From the NCBI GenBank assembly GCA_046160485.1, contig JBJXGV010000060.1:56244-120243 (forward strand): 64,000 nt of DNA. The letters run 5' to 3'. Every line of letters starts with the position of its first letter. The stretch's first letter is position 1. Both the position numbers and the translations under genes were made by a program. Below the pieces are notes generated by a model. The model saw nothing but the letters and a program-made list of their open reading frames with translations, was not told where the DNA came from and made no database searches. Origin of the DNA: JBJXGV01 sp046160485 (GTDB lineage Bacteria > Orphanbacterota > Orphanbacteria > JBJXGV01). Of this stretch, positions 17,041-24,898 are shown piece by piece.

Positions 17041-17190
17041 ACTCTGCTCCTTCTCGAGATGAATCCGGCGACATTACGTGGCAGGCGCACGCGCATCAAG
17101 TGGAGCTCGCGTATCGAGGTGCGGTATCATCGGCGCCCGGCGGTGCGCGAGCGGAGGGCGCGCCGCGCCACGCTGTCGAGCGAGGGCTAC

Positions 17191-18012
17191 ATGAGCGCAG
17201 TCGGATTGCTCCTTACACGCATCGCGGCCGCGGTGCTTGTCGTCTCCGCGCCGGTGCTCGCCATCGCCGCCGAGCTTCCCTTGCATCGGCGCCGGCGCTT
17301 GGCGCTCATCGCGGCGGTTCTCTTCAGCACGATGAGCCAGGGTTGCGCGGGAAGTCACAATGCGGCGGCGAGTGAGCAGCGCGTTGCGCGCGACGCACAC
17401 GACGGACACGACGCACACTACCCAGCGCACTGGTGGGCTCCCGTCTCGCCGGAAGGCGCGCCCTCGTGGGAGATTCTCCCGCAGGCTGCGTTCCCCGGCG
17501 AAGTGATCCTCTCGAAGCGCCACGAACTCGGGCTTCTCTCCAACTTCGCTCCGACCCCGTTCCAGTATCGCGGCAAGCGCTACGCGAGCCTCGAAGGATT
17601 CTGGCAGACGATGAAGTATCCGGAAGGCCCGGACGATCCCCGCGCGCGACACGCGGACGTCGTGTGGCCGCACACGCGCGATGAGGTGGCACAACTGACG
17701 GCCTTCGAAGCGAAGGCCGCGGGAAGCGCCGCCGAGGCAAACATGAAGCGAATGGGAATCACGTGGGTGACGTTCGAAGGCGAACGGCTCGAATACCGGA
17801 CCGCGGAACGGGGGCGTCACTACGCACTGATCGTTTCCGCGACGCGCGAGAAGGTTCGCCAGAATCCGGACGTCGAGAGCGTGCTCCTCTCGACCGGCGA
17901 TCTGATTCTGCGGCCAGATCATCACCAAGAGCCGAACCCGCCGCCTGCGTGGCGTTACTACGACATACTCACCGAGATTCGCACCGAACTGCAACGGCAG
18001 CCCGCGAAATGA
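17191..18012 (+). CDS. NADAR-domain protein with N-terminal export/lipoprotein signal
   Basis: Protein of 273 residues. The C-terminal half (about 105-250) is a NADAR (YbiA-like) domain: LGLLSNFAPTPFQYRGKRY, then ASLEGFWQTMKYP, then EANMKRMGITW. NADAR enzymes cleave N-glycosidic bonds in riboflavin intermediates or remove ADP-ribose from guanine bases, and are normally cytoplasmic. Here the domain is preceded by two hydrophobic stretches, the second being RRRRLALIAAVLF followed by STMSQGC (Cys52), which looks like a lipoprotein signal with a loose lipobox. An in-frame TTG at 17281 would start exactly at that signal. Histidine-rich DAHDGHDAHYPAHWW follows. The stop overlaps a downstream in-frame ATG of the barrel protein. 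Confidence 0.75.
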   Translation: MSAVGLLLTRIAAAVLVVSAPVLAIAAELPLHRRRRLALIAAVLFSTMSQGCAGSHNAAASEQRVARDAHDGHDAHYPAHWWAPVSPEGAPSWEILPQAAFPGEVILSKRHELGLLSNFAPTPFQYRGKRYASLEGFWQTMKYPEGPDDPRARHADVVWPHTRDEVAQLTAFEAKAAGSAAEANMKRMGITWVTFEGERLEYRTAERGRHYALIVSATREKVRQNPDVESVLLSTGDLILRPDHHQEPNPPPAWRYYDILTEIRTELQRQPAK

Positions 18013-18041
18013 CAACGTCCCTCACGAAGGAGAAACCGGCG

Positions 18042-19376
18042 ATGCCCCGCTCCCGCGCACGCTCGTGTGTCTGCTCAGCAGTCGTCTTCGCGTTGACGCT
18101 TACTCTCTGCGCTCCCGCCCGCGCACAGAGCCTCAACCTGCGCGACCTTCTCACGGATTTTCTGCGCCAGGGCATTACGCTCGCGCCGCCTCCGGTCGGC
18201 ACGAATCACGCCGCGCACTTCACCGGAGAGGATTCACAGCAGTTCGGCGCGCTACAACTCATGAGCACGGAGATCGCTCGGCAGCTATCTTCGTATCCGC
18301 TTAGCTCATCGGCGGGGGGGTTCGCATACCAGCTCGATCCCGAGCTCGGTGTCTTCGTGCGTCAGAGCAACAGCTTCGGTTCGATCTTCACCGAGCGGCC
18401 GCTCACGCTCGGCAAGGGCCACTACAACCTCGGCGTGAACTTCAGCCAGTTCACGTTCGACTATCTCGATGCGCTGAGTCTCCGCGACGGCGATATGCGG
18501 CTCGTCTTCACGCACCTCGACACGAACGGCGACGGCGGTACGCTCACGCCGTTCGTCGAAGGCGATGTCATCACGGCGAAAATGTTTCTTAGTATTCGAA
18601 CGAACGTCACGTCGTTCGTCGGCGCGTTCGGCGTGACCGACCGGCTCGACGTGGGAATCGCGATCCCTGTGGTCGCGACCGAGATCGACGCCTCCGCGGA
18701 TGCGCACATCGAGAGGCTCGCGACCGGCGACGGAGAGTTCCGCGACACGCACCGATTCGCTAACGGCACCGACCGGCAGATCATCACGCGCAGCGGCAGC
18801 AACGAAGGACTCGGCGACATCGTTCTAAGAGCGAAGCTGCAAGTTGCCGGCAATGGACTTTCGTATCTTGCGGTCGCGGCCGATACGCGCTTGCCGACGG
18901 GCGACGAGCGCAACCTTCTCGGCACGGGGGCGCTCTGGGCGAAGGGCTCGATCGTCGGTGCCGTGAACACGACGCCCGTCTCGCCGCACCTCAACATCGG
19001 GTACGTCGTCGCCGGAAAGGATTCGCCGAATGAAATTCACTACTCGTCGGGAATCGACTGGGCTGCGGACGAGCGCCTGACAATCGCGGCCGACATCCTC
19101 GGAAAGACGGTGAGCGAGCTTCGGCGCGCTGAGACGGTCGAGAACGAGTTCGAGTACAACCCGAATCCGACGGGGCCGCCAGTGCGCAACGTCGCGCGTT
19201 TCCCAATTCTCTCCGTCGAGGATCCCGAAAGCGCGACGATCCTCAACGGATCGATCGGACTGAAGCTCAACATCTTCAAGACTGTCTTAGTGACTTACAA
19301 CGGGTTGTTTCCGCTCACGGATCGCGGATTGCGCGACGAGTTCACGTCGCTGGCGGGCATCGACTACAGCTTCTGA
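18042..19376 (+). CDS. outer-membrane beta-barrel protein (phenol MetA/transporter-like)
   Basis: Exported barrel protein of 444 residues. The signal peptide is about residues 1-28, ending APARA-QSL. The body alternates short amphipathic strands with turns (GHYNLGVNFSQFTFDYL, GVTDRLDVGIAIPVV, GLSYLAVAADTRLPTGDERN) and ends TSLAGIDYSF with a terminal phenylalanine. DRLDVGIAIPVV and DTRLPTGDE are the usual marks of the MetA-pathway-of-phenol-degradation/transporter-like barrel group, whose substrates are mostly unknown. ATG at 18042 follows AAGGAG at nine bases. An ATG at 18009 overlaps the NADAR stop (ATGA) and would add 11 residues. Either way the gene is translated with the NADAR gene. Confidence 0.78.
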   Translation: MPRSRARSCVCSAVVFALTLTLCAPARAQSLNLRDLLTDFLRQGITLAPPPVGTNHAAHFTGEDSQQFGALQLMSTEIARQLSSYPLSSSAGGFAYQLDPELGVFVRQSNSFGSIFTERPLTLGKGHYNLGVNFSQFTFDYLDALSLRDGDMRLVFTHLDTNGDGGTLTPFVEGDVITAKMFLSIRTNVTSFVGAFGVTDRLDVGIAIPVVATEIDASADAHIERLATGDGEFRDTHRFANGTDRQIITRSGSNEGLGDIVLRAKLQVAGNGLSYLAVAADTRLPTGDERNLLGTGALWAKGSIVGAVNTTPVSPHLNIGYVVAGKDSPNEIHYSSGIDWAADERLTIAADILGKTVSELRRAETVENEFEYNPNPTGPPVRNVARFPILSVEDPESATILNGSIGLKLNIFKTVLVTYNGLFPLTDRGLRDEFTSLAGIDYSF

Positions 19377-19385
19377 GCCCGCTCA

Positions 19386-20462
19386 TCACGCGTCGATGAT
19401 GCTGACGTCGCCGGATCCCGAGTCGATCCGAATCTCGCCGCGACCGTCGCCAATGCGGCAGCGGAACGAATCCTCGCTGCGGTGCGTGTCCGTGTGGGGG
19501 ACGCCGACTCGAACCTCGCCGCTTCCCGTCTCGACGTAGAGATCGGCTCCGAGTGTCGACGGCACGACGATCTCCACGCTTCCGGATCCGGTGTCGATTG
19601 CCATCGACTCGACGTCACTCGACATCTCCACCGATACGGACCCGCTCCCCGTGTCGAGATTGCAGTGTTTTGCTTCGATGTCCGTGAGTTCGACTTCACC
19701 GGAGCCAGTGCTCACCTCGATGTCGGGCGCGGTGAGCTGTGAGCCGGTCACTTCGCCCGATCCCGTATCGATGCGGATGGCCACGCCGCGCACCTCTTGG
19801 ATGTTCACCTCGCCGGAGCCGGTATCGATGTCGAGTGCGCCGTCGATTCGAAGCGCCTGTACCGACCCTGAGCCGACATCGATGCTCACGGCGCCGCGCA
19901 CAGCCTCGACAAAGGCGGGCGCGGCGGCCGTATCGATCAGCAGGTCGGCTTCGATATCGCGCGCGGTGACTTCGCCGACGGCTTGGTAGACGCGCACGCG
20001 TTTGCCGCGCGGCACGCGAATCGTGAGATCGGCGCGCGCATCCACGCCCGGACCGTCGCCGGAGATCGTCACCTTTCGTCCGCGATTCAACTTTTCGGGA
20101 AACGTTCCGTCGTCGTTGACGCGCAGCTCGGTTCGCGATCGCGGCCCCATGGAGGCGTAGACGAACTTCGATCCGGGGTAGACGACGCGCAACGTGGCGC
20201 GGCCGTCGATCGACCCTTCTTCGATCGTGAGATCGTGCGCGTCGGCGCCCGCGAAAGCGATCGAGACTTCTACACTGGGTCCGTCCCCGGCGACAACATT
20301 CGCGTCGCCGACGAGGTTGTAGATCGCGACCTCGTCGCCCGTGACCGCGCGCACTGCGGGGGATTGCGCGAACGCGCACGCGCACACCAACGGCGAGGCG
20401 ACAAAAAAAGCCCCGGCCGCGAGGGCCAGGGCATGGGACTTGGCAGCTGTGATCGTGTTCAC
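19386..20462 (-). CDS. exported DUF4097-like repeat protein
   Basis: Exported protein of 358 residues with a signal peptide ending CACAFA-QSP. The second half (about 205-358) is built from eight copies of a repeat with the core [I/V/L]-x-x-GSG-x-V, such as IDTGSGEV, VSTGSGEV and LDTGSGSV, spaced about 17-22 residues. This is the DUF4097 pattern and should fold as a stacked beta-solenoid. DUF4097 proteins are often linked to envelope stress or adhesion, but their role is unknown. The GTG at 20462 is preferred because GGAGGT lies six bases before it; the GTG at 20468 would touch the ribosome binding site. The gene ends ten bases from the convergent barrel gene. Confidence 0.75.
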   Translation of the reverse strand: MNTITAAKSHALALAAGAFFVASPLVCACAFAQSPAVRAVTGDEVAIYNLVGDANVVAGDGPSVEVSIAFAGADAHDLTIEEGSIDGRATLRVVYPGSKFVYASMGPRSRTELRVNDDGTFPEKLNRGRKVTISGDGPGVDARADLTIRVPRGKRVRVYQAVGEVTARDIEADLLIDTAAAPAFVEAVRGAVSIDVGSGSVQALRIDGALDIDTGSGEVNIQEVRGVAIRIDTGSGEVTGSQLTAPDIEVSTGSGEVELTDIEAKHCNLDTGSGSVSVEMSSDVESMAIDTGSGSVEIVVPSTLGADLYVETGSGEVRVGVPHTDTHRSEDSFRCRIGDGRGEIRIDSGSGDVSIIDA

Positions 20463-20609
20463 GCGCACACCTCCAGTGGTTGCTAAGCGGAGAGTTCTGC
20501 GGCCGAGTTCCAGGCCGCTGGCGACTCTTGGATAGACGCGCTTACGACGAGATGCGTTCGAAGGTTTCGGTTATGACAACGCGGCGCCGCAGAAGCGCCG
20601 CGGGGCCGA

Positions 20610-20909
20610 CTACTTCGACGAGGTGCCGATCGTGCCGAGCAACTTCACGAGTTCCTGACGGACGATCTCGGAAAGCATCGAACGGAAGTCTTCGCGGACG
20701 CTCGCGCTTGCGGGAGCCGAGCCGACACGCTTGGCCGCCGGCTTCGCAGACCCGCTTGCGCGGCGCTTTCTCCAGCCGTACACGGTCCATTTCGACACGC
20801 CGCACTTCTTCGCGATCTGTGCCGCCGTCCAACCTTTGGCTTTCGCTTCGGCTAGGATGCTGGTGCGTTCCGCTGACGAAATTCGCTTGGGTACCTTCTT
20901 GCTTGGCAT
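20610..20909 (-). CDS. small helix-turn-helix DNA-binding protein
   Basis: Protein of 99 residues. The N-terminal half holds a helix-turn-helix: SAERTSILAEAKAKGW, then TAAQIAKKCGVSKWTVYGW, followed by basic RKRRASG. The fold resembles the first domain of IS3-type transposase OrfA and other small HTH proteins. The C-terminal half is a predicted amphipathic helix (REDFRSMLSEIVRQELVKLL) that may mediate self-association. No transposase catalytic gene or terminal inverted repeats are nearby, so it is more likely a regulator than an IS remnant. ATG at 20909 follows AAGGAG at seven bases, and a plausible promoter lies 60 bases upstream. It is divergent from the arsenic operon. Confidence 0.75.
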   Translation of the reverse strand: MPSKKVPKRISSAERTSILAEAKAKGWTAAQIAKKCGVSKWTVYGWRKRRASGSAKPAAKRVGSAPASASVREDFRSMLSEIVRQELVKLLGTIGTSSK

Positions 20910-20967
20910 GGGTCGTCTCCTTGGATGTGTAATCTGAGTTGCTACTGAAACCGGTTGCACCCCGAGT

Positions 20968-20996
20968 ATAATAGGCATCCTGGGCTGGGGCGGCAA
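20968..20996 (-). promoter_or_regulatory. promoter of the small HTH gene
   Basis: On the minus strand TTGCCG (20996-20991) and TATTAT (20973-20968) are separated by 17 bases, a near-consensus sigma-70 pair. Transcription would start near 20961, leaving a leader of about 50 bases with the AAGGAG site. The same AT-rich block reads TATAAT on the plus strand (20967-20972), but I see no -35 at correct spacing for that direction. Confidence 0.5.
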
Positions 20997-21045
20997 ACAA
21001 TAACTTTGTGTGCCCAGGCTGCGGCGCGACCGTCAATCCAGGGCG

Positions 21046-21091
21046 TTGACAGCCGTGGGACGAAGCACCATATTTCGCCATGTGACGAAAT
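21046..21091 (+). promoter_or_regulatory. arsR promoter with overlapping inverted-repeat operator
   Basis: A perfect -35 TTGACA (21046-21051) is followed after 17 bases by CATATT (21069-21074) as -10. An inverted repeat, ATTTCG (21072-21077) and CGAAAT (21086-21091) with an eight-base spacer, overlaps the -10 and reaches the ATG at 21090. A dimeric ArsR bound here would block RNA polymerase, so the operon is probably autorepressed and induced by As(III). Operator identity is inferred from position and symmetry. Confidence 0.65.
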
Positions 21092-21533
21092 GACGAATGG
21101 AAGCCGACCACTTCGCGAGTTCGAACTCGCTCTGAAAGCCGCCGCGGACCCGACGCGCACGCGCGTTCTCAAGCTCCTCGAGGCTGGTGAACTCTGTGTT
21201 TGCCAAGTGCAGGCCGTACTCGGTTTGGCGGTGTCGACGGTCTCGAAGCACCTGTCGATTCTCAAGGCAGCGGGGCTCGTCGAGGACCGGCGCGCCGGCA
21301 AGTGGATCGCGTACCGACTGACGCGCGCCGACGAAAGCGCGTACGTGAAGCCGGTTCTAGCGATGCTGCGCGGTGCTATCGAGCGCGATCCCGTCTTCGT
21401 CGCCGACGCCGAGCGGTTGCGCCGCGTCCTCGAGGTTCCTCTCGGCGAGTTGTGCGCGGCGCCTCCGCCCCGCAGCGTGCTCTTCCCTAAACCGCGGCGC
21501 ACTCGCGCGCCGCGTCGCGCCGGGCGTTTATGA
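21090..21533 (+). CDS. arsR: ArsR-family arsenite-responsive repressor
   Basis: Winged-helix repressor of 147 residues that releases DNA on binding trivalent arsenic. ELCVCQVQAVLGL places Cys36 and Cys38 in the classic ELCVCDL metal site of E. coli-type ArsR at the start of the recognition helices; VSTVSKHLSILKAAGLV completes the HTH and RAGKWIAYRL the wing. The C-terminal tail after about residue 115 is proline- and arginine-rich and not part of the core. It is the first gene of the arsenic operon, and its stop overlaps the arsC start by four bases. The promoter just upstream carries an inverted repeat, suggesting autoregulation. Confidence 0.92.
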   Translation: MTNGSRPLREFELALKAAADPTRTRVLKLLEAGELCVCQVQAVLGLAVSTVSKHLSILKAAGLVEDRRAGKWIAYRLTRADESAYVKPVLAMLRGAIERDPVFVADAERLRRVLEVPLGELCAAPPPRSVLFPKPRRTRAPRRAGRL

Positions 21534-21955
21534 TGCCGCCGCCGCGAATCCTCTTCGTGTGCGTGGAGAATTCGTGCCGCTCACAAATGGCCGAGGGCTT
21601 CGCGCGAGCGCTGGGCTCCGGCCGTATCGCGGCCGCGAGCGCGGGCTCCCGACCTTCCGGGAAAGTGAACGCGCGCGCGATCGAGTTCATGCGGGAGCGC
21701 GGCGTCGATCTCGCGCTGCACGCATCGAAGGGGCTCGACGAGTTGCCGGTCGGCGTCGTGTGGGACTACGTGGTGACGATGGGATGCGGCGACGCGTGTC
21801 CGCATCTTCCGGCGAAGACGCGGCTTGATTGGGAGCTGCCCGATCCGAAGCACCTCGACGACGGCGCATTTCGCCGCGTGCGCGACGACATCGAGGCGCG
21901 CGTCCGCGCGCTCGTCGATGCGTCGGACGCGATCGGGCGCGAAGGCGCCCAATGA
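21530..21955 (+). CDS. arsC: arsenate reductase, low-molecular-weight phosphatase (thioredoxin-linked) type
   Basis: Reduces arsenate to arsenite in the cytoplasm so it can be exported. The 141 residues include the phosphatase P-loop CVENSCRSQMAEG with nucleophile Cys11 and Arg17. The later redox pair is Cys86 and Cys90 in TMGCGDACP, matching the Cys82/Cys89 relay of Staphylococcus-type enzymes with one shorter spacing. WELPDPK carries the general-acid aspartate. The start is ATG at 21530, overlapping the arsR stop (ATGA), with a second ATG directly after. This class takes electrons from thioredoxin rather than glutaredoxin. Confidence 0.93.
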   Translation: MMPPPRILFVCVENSCRSQMAEGFARALGSGRIAAASAGSRPSGKVNARAIEFMRERGVDLALHASKGLDELPVGVVWDYVVTMGCGDACPHLPAKTRLDWELPDPKHLDDGAFRRVRDDIEARVRALVDASDAIGREGAQ

Positions 21956-23049
21956 CGCAGCCCGCTGTCGCGCCGAAGCGCCTCAACCTCTTCGAGCGCT
22001 ACCTCACCCTCTGGGTCGCGATCTGCATGCTCGCTGGTGTCGCCATCGGAAAGCTGATGCCGGGCTTCGTCAGCGCGGTGCGGGCCCTCGAGTTCGGCGC
22101 GAACAGCCAGATCAATCTCCCGATCGCCGTGCTGATCTGGCTCATGATCTACCCGATGATGCTCAAGATCGACCTCGCGAGCGTCTCCCAAGTCCGCCGC
22201 CGACCCGGCGGAATTCTCATCACACTCTTCGGCAACTGGATGGTGAAGCCGTTCTCGATGGCGCTACTGGCGTGGATCTTTTTCAAGCACGTGTTCGAGC
22301 CATGGATCAGCCCCGCGCTCGCCGATCAGTACGTTGCGGGGACGATCATCCTCGCGGCCGCGCCGTGTACGGCGATGGTGTTCGTGTGGTCGTATCTCAC
22401 CGACGGCGATCCCGCGTACACGCTGGTACAGGTTTCGCTCAACGACCTCATCATGCTCGTATTGTTCGCGCCGCTCGTCGGGCTCCTCGTGTCGGGAGCG
22501 AGCGGGCTCGACGTGCCGTTTGCCGTGCTCGTCTATAGCGTCGTTGCGTTCATCGTGATCCCGCTCGTGCTCGGCGGGGTCAGCCGGCTCGTTCTGATTC
22601 GCGCCCGAGGCCGCGAGTGGTTCGAGAGCGCGTTCATCTCGTGGTTCCACCCCGTGACGACGCTGGCGCTCTTGCTGACGCTCGTGCTGATCTTTGCGTT
22701 CCAGGCGGACAACATCACCTCTCGATCCCTGCACGTCCTCTTAATCGCGGTACCGCTCGTCATTCAGGTTTTCTTCAACGCGGGGCTCGTCTACGCGCTC
22801 ATGCGCTGGTTTCGCATCCCTCACAATATCGCCGCGCCAGGCGCCCTCATCGGCGCGAGCAACTTCTTCGAACTCGCCGTTGCGGTGGCGATCACTCTGT
22901 ACGGCCCTGACTCGGGGGCAGCGCTTGCGACCGTCGTCGGTGTCCTCGTCGAGGTACCGGTGATGCTCGCGATCTGCTCCGCCTGCAATCGGACGCGCCA
23001 CTGGTTCCCTCAGCCAGCGCTCGAGCCGATACGCCGGGTCGCGCCGTGA
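21952..23049 (+). CDS. acr3: ACR3-family arsenite efflux permease
   Basis: Inner-membrane As(III)/proton antiporter of 365 residues with ten hydrophobic helices. Key residues known for ACR3 are present: Cys139 in LAAAPCTAMVFVWSYL and Glu307 in GASNFFELAVAV. LPIAVLIWLMIYPMMLKID and GNWMVKPFSMALLAW are typical family blocks. The ATG at 21952 overlaps the arsC stop (ATGA), and the gene's own stop overlaps the GTG of the next. It exports the arsenite produced by ArsC. There is no ArsA ATPase in the operon, as usual for ACR3. Confidence 0.95.
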   Translation: MTQPAVAPKRLNLFERYLTLWVAICMLAGVAIGKLMPGFVSAVRALEFGANSQINLPIAVLIWLMIYPMMLKIDLASVSQVRRRPGGILITLFGNWMVKPFSMALLAWIFFKHVFEPWISPALADQYVAGTIILAAAPCTAMVFVWSYLTDGDPAYTLVQVSLNDLIMLVLFAPLVGLLVSGASGLDVPFAVLVYSVVAFIVIPLVLGGVSRLVLIRARGREWFESAFISWFHPVTTLALLLTLVLIFAFQADNITSRSLHVLLIAVPLVIQVFFNAGLVYALMRWFRIPHNIAAPGALIGASNFFELAVAVAITLYGPDSGAALATVVGVLVEVPVMLAICSACNRTRHWFPQPALEPIRRVAP

Positions 23050-24110
23050 ACGCCGTCTCGCTCCCGGCGCGCGCCGACCCGTTGCCGGCCTCGCGCACCG
23101 CGCGGTTTCGCGTGCTCGTCTATCCTGCACTCCTCGTTTGGGCCGCTCTCTACCTCAACCTCGAACGCCTCTCTCAATGGATCTGCCGCGAGCGATTCAG
23201 CCTCGCTCCGAACTCGCCGCTCGGCGGCGCCATCGAATTCTTCATCCTCGAGGCGATGAAGGTCCTCTTGCTCCTCGTGCTTGTGGTCTTCGCGGTCGGC
23301 ATCGTCCGCTCGTACTTCACCGCCGAGCGTACGCGTGCGATTCTCGCCGGCAAGCGGGAATCGGTCGGCAACGTTTTCGCTGCGCTCCTCGGGGTCGTTA
23401 CGCCGTTCTGCTCGTGCTCGGCCGTTCCGCTCTTCATCGGGTTCTTGACCGCGGGCGTTCCTCTCGGCGTCACGTTTTCGTTTCTCATTTCCGCTCCGAT
23501 GGTGAACGAGGTGGCGCTGGCGCTCCTCTTCGGTCTCTTCGGTTGGAAAATCGCGGCGCTCTACCTGACCACCGGGCTGGTTGTCGCGATCGTCGCCGGC
23601 GCCGTGATCGGTCGGCTTCGCATGGAGCGTTTCGTCGAGCCGTGGGTCTACGAAGCCCACTCCGCGTCGAGCTCCGCGCAGCCTGTTCGCCTCACGTGGG
23701 GCGCGCGCCTCGATTGCGGTCTCGAGGCGACGCGGGAGATTTTCGGCAAGGTTTGGATCTACGTGCTTCTCGGTATCGCCGTCGGCGCCGGCATTCACGG
23801 ATACGTCCCGCAGGAAATGATGGCTGCGATCATGGGTCGCGACGCATGGTGGTCGGTTCCGCTCTCCGTCATCGTCGGCGTGCCGATCTACGCGAACGCC
23901 GCGGGCGTCATTCCGATCGTGCATGCGCTTCTCGAGAAGGGCGCGGCGCTCGGCACCGTTCTCGCTTTCATGATGTCCGTGGTCGCGCTTTCCCTCCCGG
24001 AGACGATCATCTTGCGAAAGGTTTTGAGGCCGCCGCTCATCGCGGCGTTCATCGGTGTAGTGGCCGCGGGGATCGTCCTCGTCGGCTACACCTTTAATGC
24101 GCTGATCTGA
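23046..24110 (+). CDS. arsP: ArsP-like permease (DUF318), probable organoarsenical efflux
   Basis: Inner-membrane permease of 354 residues with about eight helices. TPFCSCSAVPLFIGF (cysteines near residue 122) is the signature of the ArsP_1/DUF318 family, and GVPIYANAAGVIPIVHAL is its second repeat motif. Characterised ArsP exports trivalent methylarsenic and aromatic arsenicals such as reduced roxarsone; other family members have unknown substrates. The operon position, directly after acr3 with a GTGA overlap, supports an arsenic role. The GTG at 23046 is therefore the start. Confidence 0.85.
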   Translation: MNAVSLPARADPLPASRTARFRVLVYPALLVWAALYLNLERLSQWICRERFSLAPNSPLGGAIEFFILEAMKVLLLLVLVVFAVGIVRSYFTAERTRAILAGKRESVGNVFAALLGVVTPFCSCSAVPLFIGFLTAGVPLGVTFSFLISAPMVNEVALALLFGLFGWKIAALYLTTGLVVAIVAGAVIGRLRMERFVEPWVYEAHSASSSAQPVRLTWGARLDCGLEATREIFGKVWIYVLLGIAVGAGIHGYVPQEMMAAIMGRDAWWSVPLSVIVGVPIYANAAGVIPIVHALLEKGAALGTVLAFMMSVVALSLPETIILRKVLRPPLIAAFIGVVAAGIVLVGYTFNALI

Positions 24111-24158
24111 GTCCCCTCCCAAGAGGTCCGCGTGCGACAACGATTGGAGGAGGCAGCG

Positions 24159-24392
24159 ATGAAACGAATCGAGGTCCTGGGTCCTGGATGCCAGAAGTGC
24201 GAGGCGCTCTACGAGCGAACGCGTGAAGCGGCGCGCGAACTCGGGCTGGAGTGCACGATCGAGAAGGTGACGGACATCGAGGCGATCATCCGGCGTGGTG
24301 TGCTCTCGACGCCGGCGCTCGTGCTGGATGACGAGATCAAAGCCGCAGGACGCGTTCCCTCGACAGGCGAAATCAGGAGGCTCTTGTCATGA
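24159..24392 (+). CDS. arsE: thioredoxin-fold small disulfide protein, ArsE-like
   Basis: Cytoplasmic protein of 77 residues, of the redox-active disulfide 2/TM0996 type: KRIEVLGPGCQKCEALY with Cys11 and Cys14, VSTPALV-type cis-proline loop as LSTPALVLDDE, and a GRVPSTGEI end. In arsEFG operons the first gene encodes such a protein and takes part with ArsF in reducing nitrophenyl arsenicals. ATG at 24159 follows GGAGGAGG at good spacing; an earlier in-frame ATG at 24132 lacks this. It is 48 bases past arsP and overlaps arsF (ATGA). Confidence 0.8.
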   Translation: MKRIEVLGPGCQKCEALYERTREAARELGLECTIEKVTDIEAIIRRGVLSTPALVLDDEIKAAGRVPSTGEIRRLLS

Positions 24393-24898
24393 GGGCCGCG
24401 CTCGGATTTCTCGTGGCGTTGTCGCTGCTCATCATGATCGTGCCGTCGCTTGGAGCGCGCCCGGGGGATTCCACTGCGGCGGCTCCGCCGTCGCCGAGCA
24501 GTGCGGTATCGCCCGGCGACACGTCGCGTACGGTTCCGCCTGACACGACGAACCCCTCGCGTCGCACGATCGCTTACTACTTCTATACGACCGCGCGTTG
24601 CGCATCGTGCCTGAAGATCGAAACGTACTCCCGCGAGGCGCTCGAAGCGGGATTCGCGGCGGAGATGAAACGCGGCGGTATCGAGTGGCGCATGGTCAAC
24701 GTCGACCTCGCGGAGAACGCGCACTTCATAAAGGAATACCAGCTCTTCACGAAGTCGCTCGTCCTCGTGGAGGAGACGCGCGGCGAGCGCGGGCGATGGA
24801 AGAACCTGCCGCGTGTTTGGTCGCTTCTGACCGACGCCGACGCCTTCCGAAAATACGTTCAGGACGAAACTCGTCTCTTCATCGGCAAGAAGCCGTGA
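24389..24898 (+). CDS. arsF: exported thioredoxin-like protein, ArsF family
   Basis: Protein of 169 residues with an N-terminal signal or anchor (about 3-23), a proline/serine-rich linker to about 57, and a thioredoxin-like domain: IAYYFYTTARCASCLKIETY with Cys71 and Cys74, then WRMVNVDLAENAHFIKEYQL and WKNLPRVWSLL. This is the pattern of the ArsF family, described as the nitroreductase subunit of nitrophenyl arsenicals in Shewanella arsEFG. The redox site faces the periplasm if the N-terminus is an anchor. Start ATG overlaps the arsE stop, and its stop overlaps the arsG GTG. Confidence 0.8.
   Translation: MRAALGFLVALSLLIMIVPSLGARPGDSTAAAPPSPSSAVSPGDTSRTVPPDTTNPSRRTIAYYFYTTARCASCLKIETYSREALEAGFAAEMKRGGIEWRMVNVDLAENAHFIKEYQLFTKSLVLVEETRGERGRWKNLPRVWSLLTDADAFRKYVQDETRLFIGKKP

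Noticed and set aside
19390..19870. Regular repeats resembling a CRISPR or satellite array
   Set aside because: They are in-frame codons of the GSG repeat protein with variable wobble bases and no spacers.
20610..20909. Insertion sequence remnant
   Set aside because: The HTH protein resembles transposase OrfA, but there is no OrfB, no terminal inverted repeat and no target duplication; it has its own promoter and ribosome site.
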